The notes under the pieces are model-generated. The model was not told the DNA's origin and searched no databases. It was given only the letters and a program-made list of their open reading frames with translations. Positions 48,012-55,778 of a stretch of 64,000 nucleotides of DNA are shown one piece after another; the stretch's first letter is position 1, and every line of letters begins with the position of its first letter. Source of the DNA: Escherichia coli (GTDB taxonomy: Bacteria > Pseudomonadota > Gammaproteobacteria > Enterobacterales > Enterobacteriaceae); the NCBI GenBank assembly GCA_021307345.1, contig CP089930.1, forward strand, positions 2,170,001 to 2,234,000, in the 5' to 3' direction. The position numbers and the translations under genes are program-made.

Positions 48012-48326
48012 TTAATAGCTACCACGTTGTAATAGCTCTATTTTGCTATATAAGGCATCCAGCTTTGCTTCTAATACTGCCTGGCCACGAAGATAATCTT
48101 CTCTGCGGACATAATGCAGCGGAAGCTCGGCACGAAATTCGAGAAATTCTCTTTCCAGTTTCGACCAATTTGTTTCTGATTCCCGGCGTGCGTTTTCCAG
48201 AGATTCAAAACGCTCATTAAGTCTTTTTTCAATTTGTGCTAACAGCAATTTTCCGGCAGCAAACATTAATCCAACGAAGGAAAGCATAAGGGAGATCACT
48301 TCCCAAAAATCGATACTGAGTTTCAT
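48012..48326 (-). CDS. DUF2730 membrane protein (possible spanin-like)
   Basis: 104 residues: one membrane segment (about 8-30, EVISLMLSFVGLMFAAGKLLLAQ split by KLLL) and a long charged coiled coil (about 33-95). DUF2730 proteins occur in Mu-like phages. The topology is that of an inner-membrane spanin, but no outer-membrane partner is visible. It follows the transglycosylase gene by 12 bp. Confidence 0.72.
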   Translation of the reverse strand: MKLSIDFWEVISLMLSFVGLMFAAGKLLLAQIEKRLNERFESLENARRESETNWSKLEREFLEFRAELPLHYVRREDYLRGQAVLEAKLDALYSKIELLQRGSY

Positions 48327-48338
48327 CGGCCCCTCTGA

Positions 48339-48947
48339 TTAGTGAAGACAGCTTGCCTGTCCCCAGAGTAAGTAGCGGGCGGCATGTTGATAGAGGATCA
48401 TCTTCGGGTAGTGACGATTTTCTCGCCAGTTTGCGGCGCTACGCCCGGCGTTGACGTGTTCAACATGACCAAACCAGATAGTGGCATCTAACCCTTTGGA
48501 TGCGGCCAGTTTTTTATCCCGGTTAACCCATCCCTGACCGCCGTTATAGGCGCTTAGGGTAAATGCCATACGCTGACAGTCATTTTTCGCAGAGATGTTT
48601 TTCCACAAATGCTGGTCATATTGCACCAGCGCGCGAATCGCCCAGGTTGGGTTATAGGGCTTATTTTCACGTAGCTGTGGATACAACTGGCTTATCCATG
48701 TCGCTGTGGCAGGCATAAATTGCGCCATACCCTGTGCGCCGACGGGGGAACGCGCCATTGGCTGCCAGGCGGATTCCTGGTGTAACTGCCCGGCGAAGTC
48801 CGCCACCGGGGCGTTCAGCCCCCAGACTTCTCGTGCAGTTCGAATCAGTTCGTTTCGCCATGCCAGAGATGCTCGCGGCGGTTCAGATGCGTTAAGCGGG
48901 AAGAACGCGAACAGAGTAATTAGCGCGAGAAATTTTACCTGCATCAT
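48339..48947 (-). CDS. Lytic transglycosylase (SLT), secreted
   Basis: 202 residues if started at the ATG at 48947, which overlaps the holin stop (TAATG) and has AGGA upstream; a longer frame of 234 residues lacks a signal peptide at its start. Signal peptide about 1-21 (LALITLFAFFPLNAS), then SLT domain with Glu58 in QLHQESAW, GAQGMAQFMPATA and AYNGGQGWV motifs. Cleaves glycan strands; the likely endolysin of the cluster. Confidence 0.88.
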   Translation of the reverse strand: MMQVKFLALITLFAFFPLNASEPPRASLAWRNELIRTAREVWGLNAPVADFAGQLHQESAWQPMARSPVGAQGMAQFMPATATWISQLYPQLRENKPYNPTWAIRALVQYDQHLWKNISAKNDCQRMAFTLSAYNGGQGWVNRDKKLAASKGLDATIWFGHVEHVNAGRSAANWRENRHYPKMILYQHAARYLLWGQASCLH

Positions 48948-49234
48948 TAAAGTCCTAACGCGACGGAAAGGCAGACGGCTGCAACGATGATAGCCCGACG
49001 AATCATTGCCGCCGCGCAACATCGCGCCTCTTCCCAAGGGCAAAATGAGTCAGGCCGCGCCCAGGGAAACAGACTGCGATCGAGCCAGTATCCCAGCACA
49101 GCGGAGAGCGAAACCAGGCTTAGTTTATAAATGACTACCGGGATCTGTGCGGAAGATGTCCAGCCGATCACGACAAACAGCGCGACGGAAGCGACCAGCC
49201 AGCCGGAAAGCCGGGGAAAAGTGACTTTTTTCAT
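48947..49234 (-). CDS. Putative holin
   Basis: 95 residues with three hydrophobic segments (about 10-28, 32-50 and 76-95) and short charged ends. First gene of the tail operon, with AGGAGA before the ATG, coupled to the lytic transglycosylase. Size and topology fit a phage holin; no family assigned by eye. Confidence 0.75.
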   Translation of the reverse strand: MKKVTFPRLSGWLVASVALFVVIGWTSSAQIPVVIYKLSLVSLSAVLGYWLDRSLFPWARPDSFCPWEEARCCAAAMIRRAIIVAAVCLSVALGL

Positions 49235-49771
49235 ACGATATCTCCTGATAAGTGAGCGTTTAGTGTCGCCAGATCCCTCCAGTGAAGAATGAAAAAAGCT
49301 TTAATAAATAACTTTAAAAAATAGATCCTCTATAAATGAACATGCTCGCTAATAAATCCACCCATTAATAAAAGAGCAAAAGGTGACCTGGCGAATAAGC
49401 GCGTCATTATGCAGGGAAAAGAGGATGGTGGATCGTAGGAGTAGTCAGTAGTTATTTGATTTTTAAAGTTTGTTTAAGAAAGTTAGCGACTGTGAGGGAA
49501 ACGATCTTTTTATACTACAGGTAAAAATAATACTGTATGTGTATACAGTATCGTGTAAAATGATACTCCAGTTGACAAGAAACGTAACGCAAACAATATA
49601 TTTATTTTGTGAATTTATGGTGTTCATTAATATTAAAAATTTATATTTTTGGTGATTGTTTATTTGTTTGTTGAATGTATTGAGTAGCAGTAATGACAAC
49701 TGCTTAGCGTATATCCGTGGTTTTACACGCATCGGGTCTTATTCAGGATGCAAGATATATGGAGATGAAAA
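49235..49771. promoter_or_regulatory. Divergent control region of tail operon and mor-like gene
   Basis: 537 bp of AT-rich DNA without a credible gene. It holds the LexA box at 49531-49550, a -35-like TTGACA at 49572-49577 with -10-like AATATA at 49595-49600 reading toward the mor-like gene, and a -10-like TATAAA reading toward the tail operon (minus strand, 49514-49509). GGAG at 49761-49764 is the Shine-Dalgarno of the mor-like gene. Mor-dependent promoters in Mu lack a good -35, so the tail promoter cannot be placed by eye. Confidence 0.75.
49531..49550. promoter_or_regulatory. LexA (SOS) box
   Basis: TACTGTATGTGTATACAGTA matches the E. coli consensus TACTG(TA)5CAGTA at 18 of 20 positions, with the CTGT-N8-ACAG core intact and two-fold symmetric arms. 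It lies between the mor-like gene and the tail operon, 221 bp from the mor start and about 297 bp from the holin start. Confidence 0.9.
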
Positions 49772-50118
49772 ATGATACGAAAATCAAAAGAGATGGCCCG
49801 GACACCGGAGATCATTAACGACCTGGCGTTTCATGCATCGCAAGTTCTGATTGAGAGCATCAATCTCGACAGCTCATCGGCGGAAAATGTGGGCTTTGCC
49901 ATTGCTGACCGAATGATGCGTAACTGGGGGGGCAAAGCATTTATTTCCCGAAAGGGATCTCTGGACGGGCGTCGGAGCGTGACTACCAAATCTATAGCGA
50001 GTGCGATGGTCGCAACTACGCCGAATTAGCGAAGAAATATAATCTGACGCTGCAATGGATTTATAAGATAGTGAAACGCGTACATGCGGAAAAGCAACAG
50101 CGCCGTAGTAATTCGTAA
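49772..50118 (+). pseudogene. Mor-family transcription activator, split by a frameshift in a G7 run
   Basis: The first frame reads MIRKSKEMARTPEIINDLAF... to RMMRNWGG at about residue 54, then goes out of frame to a stop at 50029. Adding one G to the seven-G run at 49926-49932 gives the continuous sequence ...NWGGQSIYFPKG, then ERDYQIYSECDGRNYAELAKKYNLTL and WIYKIVKR to a stop at 50116-50118, a full Mor-family protein of 115 residues with the WGGQ-IYxPKG and C-terminal helix-turn-helix motifs. Mu Mor activates middle transcription. The run could be a mutation, phase-variable, recoded, or a sequencing error. Confidence 0.85.
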
Positions 50119-50130
50119 TTGATCCGGCAT

Positions 50131-50160
50131 GGTGAATAGCGACGTGGGTCGCTATTCACC
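50131..50160. terminator. 13-bp hairpin between mor-like gene and lysC
   Basis: GGTGAATAGCGAC-GTGG-GTCGCTATTCACC is a perfect inverted repeat between two convergent stops. It has no T run on either side, but is well placed to end both transcripts; probably the native lysC terminator. Confidence 0.75.
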
Positions 50161-50172
50161 TGTACTGGTCGT

Positions 50173-51522
50173 TTACTCAAACAAATTACTATGCAATGTC
50201 TGCACCACCTGTTCCGCATCAGCACCCGGCACCAGGAAGCACAGGTTATTGCTGGAAGCGCCGTAGCAAATCATGCGGATGTTGAACGGTTCCAGCACGC
50301 CAAATACTTCTTTGCCGACGCCGCAGGCTTTTGACAGGTCATTACCAATCAGCGCCACCAGTGCCAGGCCTTCTTCCACTTCCACGCGGCACAGCGCCGA
50401 AAGCTCCATCAGCAGTGATTGCGTCAACAATGTATCGCCAGTGGAAGTTGAACCAGTCGTATCAAGAGTTAATGCCACGCTCACTTCGGACGTAGTAATT
50501 AAATCCACCGAAATATTATGCCGCGCGAGGATACCGAAAACTTCCGCGAGGAAGCCACGGGAATGCAGCATATTCAGGCTGTGCAGGGTTAATAGCGTTT
50601 GTTTACGGCGCAGAGCCAGTGCACGGAACAGCGGTGGATTTTCGGTTTTATTACACACCAACGTACCGCCAGCACGTGGGTCTTTGCTGGAACCGACAAA
50701 CACCGGAATATCGCTGCGCACTGCGGGCAGCAACGTCGCTGGATGCAGCACTTTCGCGCCAAAGGTCGCCATTTCAGCGGCCTCTTCAAAAGCGATTTTA
50801 TCAATGCGTTTTGCTGCCGGCACCACGCGCGGATCGGTCGTGTAGATGCCAGGGACGTCAGTCCAGATATCAACGCGAGATGCGTGTAAGGCTTCCGCCA
50901 ACAAGGCTGCCGTATAATCGCTGCCGCCACGTCCAAGTGTTGTAGTACGCCCTTTACTTTCGCTACCAATAAAGCCCTGGGTGATGACTAAACCTTCACT
51001 GAGCCGTGGAGTCAGATGCAACGCAGACAGTTCCGCGAGTGCAACAACATCTGGCTCCGCGCGACCAAACCGGTCGTTGGTGCGCATCACTTTACGCACA
51101 TCAAACCACTGCGCCTGGACATCGCGTTCGCGCAGGATTTCAACAAATAGTAGAGTAGACATCAGTTCGCCGTGGCTAACCAGTTCATCCGTCAGAGCCG
51201 GAGATGTTGCCAGCGCCGCCGCTTCGGCCAGAACGGTAATGTTCTCCAACAAACGTTCAATCTCTTCACGGATGACGTTCGGGTAACGCAGGCGCTCCAG
51301 AATGGCGAACTGAATATTGCGAATAGCATCGAGTTTTTCGAAACGCTCAACCGGTTCCAGACCTTCAGCCAGTGCAACAAGTAGGTTAGTAATCCCCGCA
51401 GAAGCAGAAAGCACAACTAAACGAACATTCTCATCAGAAAGCACAATGTCGGCGCTGCGGTTCATGGCGTCGAAATCAGCCACGCTAGTACCACCAAATT
51501 TGGAGACAACAATATCGGGCAT
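50173..51522 (-). CDS. lysC: Lysine-sensitive aspartokinase III
   Basis: 449 residues, full length. Catalytic domain about 1-290 (VSKFGGTSVADFDAMNRSA, RGGSDYTAALLAEAL) and two ACT domains at the C-terminus (about 310-449, HNISVDLITTSEVSVALTL; FNIRMICYGASSNNLCFLV). Phosphorylates aspartate at the head of the lysine, threonine and methionine pathways and is inhibited by lysine. In K-12 transcription/translation is also controlled by a lysine riboswitch, which is not seen here. Confidence 0.97.
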   Translation of the reverse strand: MPDIVVSKFGGTSVADFDAMNRSADIVLSDENVRLVVLSASAGITNLLVALAEGLEPVERFEKLDAIRNIQFAILERLRYPNVIREEIERLLENITVLAEAAALATSPALTDELVSHGELMSTLLFVEILRERDVQAQWFDVRKVMRTNDRFGRAEPDVVALAELSALHLTPRLSEGLVITQGFIGSESKGRTTTLGRGGSDYTAALLAEALHASRVDIWTDVPGIYTTDPRVVPAAKRIDKIAFEEAAEMATFGAKVLHPATLLPAVRSDIPVFVGSSKDPRAGGTLVCNKTENPPLFRALALRRKQTLLTLHSLNMLHSRGFLAEVFGILARHNISVDLITTSEVSVALTLDTTGSTSTGDTLLTQSLLMELSALCRVEVEEGLALVALIGNDLSKACGVGKEVFGVLEPFNIRMICYGASSNNLCFLVPGADAEQVVQTLHSNLFE

Positions 51523-51815
51523 AACAACCTCGTGTCAGGGAATGAAAGAAGCGACCTTGGCACAAAGGCAAAATAGAAACCGGTGCAGGCGCAGACCGTA
51601 TTTATAAATAAAAGGTGTAGGGGAGTGTGTCAACGCCGGGATTATGCGGATTATTCATGCAGCGGGCGTGGTCAGAAATTGTGCTTATAACGTCTATACT
51701 TTTTATCCTCTTCAGTAGTTAGCTGAGCTAACGGCACTAAAACCATCACATTTTTCTGTGACTGGCGCTACAATCTTCCACAGTCACAATTCTCAATATC
51801 AGAAGAGTATTGCTA
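51523..51815 (-). promoter_or_regulatory. Short lysC leader and lysC/pgi control region
   Basis: Only 293 bp separate lysC from the divergent pgi; the same gap in K-12 is, as I recall, about 627 bp and holds the 308-base lysC leader. Next to lysC the end of the K-12 leader is still recognisable (GTGCCAAGG ... CCCTGACACGAGG). A minus-strand TTGACA at 51633-51628 with TATTTA at 51610-51605 (17-bp spacer) could start a leader of about 75 bases. The conserved lysine-aptamer parts are not present. Confidence 0.75.
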
Positions 51816-53465
51816 ATGAAAAACATCAATCCAACGCAGACCGCTGCCTGGCAGGCACTACAGAAACACTTCGATGAAATGAAAGACGTTACGATCGCCG
51901 ATCTTTTTGCTAAAGATGGCGATCGTTTTTCTAAGTTCTCCGCAACCTTCGACGATCAGATGCTGGTGGATTACTCCAAAAACCGCATCACCGAAGAAAC
52001 TCTGGCGAAATTGCAGGATCTGGCGAAAGAGTGCGATCTGGCTGGCGCGATTAAGTCGATGTTCTCTGGCGAGAAGATTAACCGCACCGAAAACCGTGCC
52101 GTGCTGCACGTGGCGCTGCGTAATCGTAGTAATACGCCGATTCTGGTTGATGGCAAAGACGTAATGCCGGAAGTCAACGCGGTGCTGGAGAAGATGAAAA
52201 CCTTCTCGCAAGCGATTATTTCCGGTGAGTGGAAGGGTTATACCGGCAAAGCAATCACCGACGTGGTGAACATCGGTATCGGCGGTTCTGACCTCGGCCC
52301 GTACATGGTGACCGAAGCACTGCGTCCGTACAAAAATCACCTGAATATGCACTTCGTTTCTAACGTTGACGGAACTCACATCGCAGAAGTGCTGAAAAAA
52401 GTGAACCCTGAAACCACGCTGTTCCTGGTGGCGTCTAAAACCTTCACCACTCAGGAAACCATGACCAACGCCCATAGCGCGCGTGACTGGTTCCTGAAAG
52501 CGGCCGGTGATGAGAAGCACGTTGCGAAACACTTTGCGGCGCTCTCCACCAATGCGAAAGCCGTTGGCGAGTTTGGTATTGATACCGCCAACATGTTCGA
52601 GTTCTGGGACTGGGTCGGCGGCCGTTACTCTTTGTGGTCAGCGATTGGTCTGTCGATTGTTCTCTCCATCGGCTTTGATAACTTCGTTGAACTGCTTTCC
52701 GGCGCACACGCGATGGACAAGCATTTCTCCACCACGCCAGCCGAGAAAAACCTGCCTGTATTGCTGGCGCTGATCGGCATCTGGTACAACAATTTCTTTG
52801 GCGCGGAAACTGAAGCGATTCTGCCGTATGACCAGTATATGCACCGTTTCGCGGCGTACTTCCAGCAGGGCAATATGGAATCCAACGGCAAATACGTTGA
52901 CCGTAACGGTAACGTAGTGGATTACCAGACTGGCCCGATTATCTGGGGTGAGCCGGGTACAAACGGGCAACATGCGTTTTACCAGCTGATCCACCAAGGA
53001 ACCAAAATGGTGCCGTGCGATTTCATCGCGCCGGCTATCACCCATAACCCGCTCTCTGATCACCACCAGAAACTGCTGTCTAACTTCTTCGCTCAGACCG
53101 AAGCTCTGGCCTTTGGTAAATCCCGCGAAGTGGTAGAGCAGGAATATCGCGATCAGGGTAAAGATCCGGCGACGCTCGACTATGTAGTGCCGTTTAAAGT
53201 GTTCGAAGGTAACCGTCCGACCAACTCCATCCTGCTGCGCGAAATCACCCCGTTCAGCCTGGGGGCGTTGATTGCGCTGTATGAGCACAAAATCTTTACT
53301 CAGGGCGTGATCCTGAACATCTTCACCTTTGACCAGTGGGGCGTGGAGCTGGGTAAACAGCTGGCTAACCGTATTCTGCCGGAGCTGAAAGATGACAAAG
53401 AAATCAGCAGCCACGATAGCTCGACCAATGGTCTGATTAACCGCTATAAGGCGTGGCGCGGTTAA
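51816..53465 (+). CDS. pgi: Glucose-6-phosphate isomerase
   Basis: 549 residues, the E. coli Pgi length with start [15 protein letters not shown] (an earlier in-frame ATG two codons upstream lacks a Shine-Dalgarno). Interconverts glucose 6-phosphate and fructose 6-phosphate. PGI signatures are visible: [20 protein letters not shown] and [15 protein letters not shown], and the catalytic Glu/His/Lys segments follow ([24 protein letters not shown]). Cytoplasmic. Confidence 0.98.
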   Translation: MKNINPTQTAAWQALQKHFDEMKDVTIADLFAKDGDRFSKFSATFDDQMLVDYSKNRITEETLAKLQDLAKECDLAGAIKSMFSGEKINRTENRAVLHVALRNRSNTPILVDGKDVMPEVNAVLEKMKTFSQAIISGEWKGYTGKAITDVVNIGIGGSDLGPYMVTEALRPYKNHLNMHFVSNVDGTHIAEVLKKVNPETTLFLVASKTFTTQETMTNAHSARDWFLKAAGDEKHVAKHFAALSTNAKAVGEFGIDTANMFEFWDWVGGRYSLWSAIGLSIVLSIGFDNFVELLSGAHAMDKHFSTTPAEKNLPVLLALIGIWYNNFFGAETEAILPYDQYMHRFAAYFQQGNMESNGKYVDRNGNVVDYQTGPIIWGEPGTNGQHAFYQLIHQGTKMVPCDFIAPAITHNPLSDHHQKLLSNFFAQTEALAFGKSREVVEQEYRDQGKDPATLDYVVPFKVFEGNRPTNSILLREITPFSLGALIALYEHKIFTQGVILNIFTFDQWGVELGKQLANRILPELKDDKEISSHDSSTNGLINRYKAWRG

Positions 53466-53976
<511 letters not shown>

Positions 53977-54219
53977 ATGAGAAAAGTTCTGTATGGCATT
54001 TTAGCCATATCTGCGCTTGCGGCGACTTCTGCGTGGGCTGCACCTGTACAGGTGGGCGAAGCGGCAGGGTCGGCAGCAACGTCGGTTTCGGTGGGCAGTT
54101 CCTCCGCGACCAGCGTCAGCACCGTAAGCTCGGCGGTGGGTGTCGCACTCGCGGCAACTGGCGGCGGTGATGGTTCTAATACCGGAACCACCACAACCAC
54201 GACCACCAGTACCCAGTAA
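53977..54219 (+). CDS. yjbE: Exopolysaccharide operon protein YjbE
   Basis: 80 residues. Signal peptide about 1-21 ([17 protein letters not shown]), then a small Ala/Ser/Thr/Val/Gly-rich mature part that ends in a Thr run ([12 protein letters not shown]). First gene of yjbEFGH, which affects extracellular polysaccharide production in E. coli and is controlled by the Rcs system. Low-complexity composition suggests a small secreted structural or regulatory peptide; no fold is recognised. Confidence 0.92.
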   Translation: MRKVLYGILAISALAATSAWAAPVQVGEAAGSAATSVSVGSSSATSVSTVSSAVGVALAATGGGDGSNTGTTTTTTTSTQ

Positions 54220-54227
54220 TAACGTAT

Positions 54228-54355
54228 GTATCCCCAAAATAATTCGAGTTGCAGGAAGGCGACAAGCGAGTGAGTCCCCGGGAGCATAGATAACTATGTG
54301 ACCGGGGTGAACGAGTGCGGTCACCGCATCTGCAGCTTGAAGTATGACGGGGATT
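54228..54355. repeat. ERIC element between yjbE and yjbF
   Basis: About 128 bp with the conserved ERIC landmarks: AATTCGAGTTGCAGGAAGGC, the centre GAGTCCCCGGGAGCATAGAT / AACTATGTGACCGGGGTGA, and GCAGCTTGAAGTATGACGGG. The long palindrome would lie in the yjbEFGH transcript. Confidence 0.92.
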
Positions 54356-54405
54356 AACCATAACCACACTCCGGTGTGGTTATTCTGCCCCTCTGGAGAA
54401 GAGTC

Positions 54406-55044
54406 GTGAAGCGACCTGCACTCATTCTTATCTGCCTGCTATTACAGGCCTGTTCAGCCACGACTAAAGAGCTGGGCAATTCACTGTGGGACAGTCTGTT
54501 CGGCACGCCAGGCGTACAGCTGACGGATGATGATATTCAAAATATGCCCTACGCCAGCCAGTACATGCAGCTTAATGGCGGGCCGCAGTTATTTGTGGTG
54601 CTGGCCTTCGCTGAAGACGGACAACAAAAATGGGTCACTCAGGATCAGGCCACTCTCGTCACACAACATGGTCGTCTGGTGAAGACTTTGCTTGGCGGCG
54701 ACAACCTGATTGAAGTAAATAACCTTGCCGCCGACCCGCTGATTAAACCCGCACAAATTGTTGATGGTGCAACCTGGACGCGCACGATGGGCTGGACCGA
54801 GTACCAGCAGGTACGTTACGCCACCGCACGCTCAGTCTTCAAATGGGATGGCACCGATACCGTCAAGGTCGGCAGCGATGAAACCCCGGTTCGCGTGCTG
54901 GACGAAGAAGTCTTCACTGACCAGGCGCGCTGGCATAACCGCTATTGGATCGACAGCGAAGGGCAAATTCGCCAGTCGGAACAGTATCTTGGCGCGGATT
55001 ATTTCCCGGTGAAAACCACTCTCATCAAGGCGGCAAAACAATGA
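54406..55044 (+). CDS. yjbF: Exopolysaccharide operon lipoprotein YjbF
   Basis: 212 residues from a GTG start with GGAGAAGAG upstream; a longer frame of 222 residues lacks these features. Lipobox LLLQAC at about residue 16 predicts an outer-membrane lipoprotein. YjbF/GfcB family. Together with YjbG and YjbH it is thought to form the export apparatus of the yjb polysaccharide. Overlaps yjbG by four bases (ATGA). Confidence 0.95.
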   Translation: MKRPALILICLLLQACSATTKELGNSLWDSLFGTPGVQLTDDDIQNMPYASQYMQLNGGPQLFVVLAFAEDGQQKWVTQDQATLVTQHGRLVKTLLGGDNLIEVNNLAADPLIKPAQIVDGATWTRTMGWTEYQQVRYATARSVFKWDGTDTVKVGSDETPVRVLDEEVFTDQARWHNRYWIDSEGQIRQSEQYLGADYFPVKTTLIKAAKQ

Positions 55045-55778
55045 TTAAACAAACTATTGTCGCGTTGATTTTGAGCGTGGGAGCGTCATCGGTCTTTGCG
55101 GCGGGCACCGTCAAGGTGTTCAGCAATGGCAGCAGTGAGGCCAAAACGCTGACGGGCGCAGAGCATTTAATCGATCTGGTGGGGCAACCGCGACTGGCGA
55201 ATAGCTGGTGGCCCGGTGCGGTGATCAGCGAAGAGCTGGCAACGGCAGCAGCATTGCGGCAGCAGCAGGCGTTGCTGACACGGCTGGCAGAACTGGCCAC
55301 AGATTCCAGCGCCGAGGATGCCGCCGCGATTAACGCCTTACGTCAGCAAATTCAGGCGTTGAAGGTGACGGGCAGGCAAAAAATCAATCTTGATCCCGAT
55401 ATCGTCCGCGTTGCGGAACGTGGCAACCCGCCGTTGCAGGGCAACTACACGCTGTGGGTGGGTTCCGCTCCGTCAACGGTCACGCTGTTCGGGCTTATCA
55501 GTCGTCCTGGCAATCAGCCATTCACCCCAGGTCGCGACGTAGCGAGCTATCTCTCCGGGCAGAGCCTGCTTAGCGGTGCAGATCGCAGCTATGCGTGGGT
55601 GGTTTACCCGGACGGGCGAACGCAAAAAGCGCCGGTGGCTTACTGGAACAAGCGTCACGTAGAGCCGATGCCCGGCAGCATTATTTATGTTGGCCTGGCG
55701 GACTCCGTCTGGAGTAAGACGCCTGATGCCCTGAACGCCGACATTTTTCAGACTCTGACGCAGCGGATACCGCAATAA
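55041..55778 (+). CDS. yjbG: Exopolysaccharide operon protein YjbG
   Basis: 245 residues with a signal peptide (about 1-20, [15 protein letters not shown]). GfcC family: the middle part has a helical segment rich in A, L, Q and E (about 70-110) and a SLBB-like C-terminal part ([25 protein letters not shown]). Periplasmic. Encoded between the lipoprotein YjbF and the outer-membrane protein YjbH, to both of which it is translationally coupled. Confidence 0.94.
   Translation: MIKQTIVALILSVGASSVFAAGTVKVFSNGSSEAKTLTGAEHLIDLVGQPRLANSWWPGAVISEELATAAALRQQQALLTRLAELATDSSAEDAAAINALRQQIQALKVTGRQKINLDPDIVRVAERGNPPLQGNYTLWVGSAPSTVTLFGLISRPGNQPFTPGRDVASYLSGQSLLSGADRSYAWVVYPDGRTQKAPVAYWNKRHVEPMPGSIIYVGLADSVWSKTPDALNADIFQTLTQRIPQ

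Larger units (their letters stand above)
34491..50118. mobile_element. Phage-tail gene cluster: candidate R-type tailocin
   Basis: Minus-strand genes encode lysis functions and all the parts expected of a contractile tail: sheath, tube, chaperones with recoded E', tape measure, hub, spike, wedge, baseplate, fibre and fibre chaperone. No integrase, excisionase, repressor, terminase, portal, capsid, head-completion or replication gene is present. A Mor-family regulator gene faces them and a LexA box lies in between. The block sits between yjbD and lysC, which are neighbours in K-12. This composition fits a tailocin better than a decayed prophage, because the tail genes appear intact. Confidence 0.82.

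Noticed and set aside
49511-49530. Second LexA half-site next to the SOS box (CTACAGGT)
   Set aside because: Lacks the matching CTGT arm at the right spacing; single box kept.
49463-49732. Minus-strand 89-codon and plus-strand 61-codon frames in the tail control region
   Set aside because: AT-driven low-complexity frames without Shine-Dalgarno that overlap the LexA box and promoters.
34491-50118. Intact P2 or Mu prophage
   Set aside because: No integrase/transposase, repressor, terminase, portal or capsid genes anywhere in the interval.
54001-54369. 122-codon minus-strand frame over yjbE and the ERIC repeat
   Set aside because: Antisense to yjbE and made partly of repeat; no start signals.
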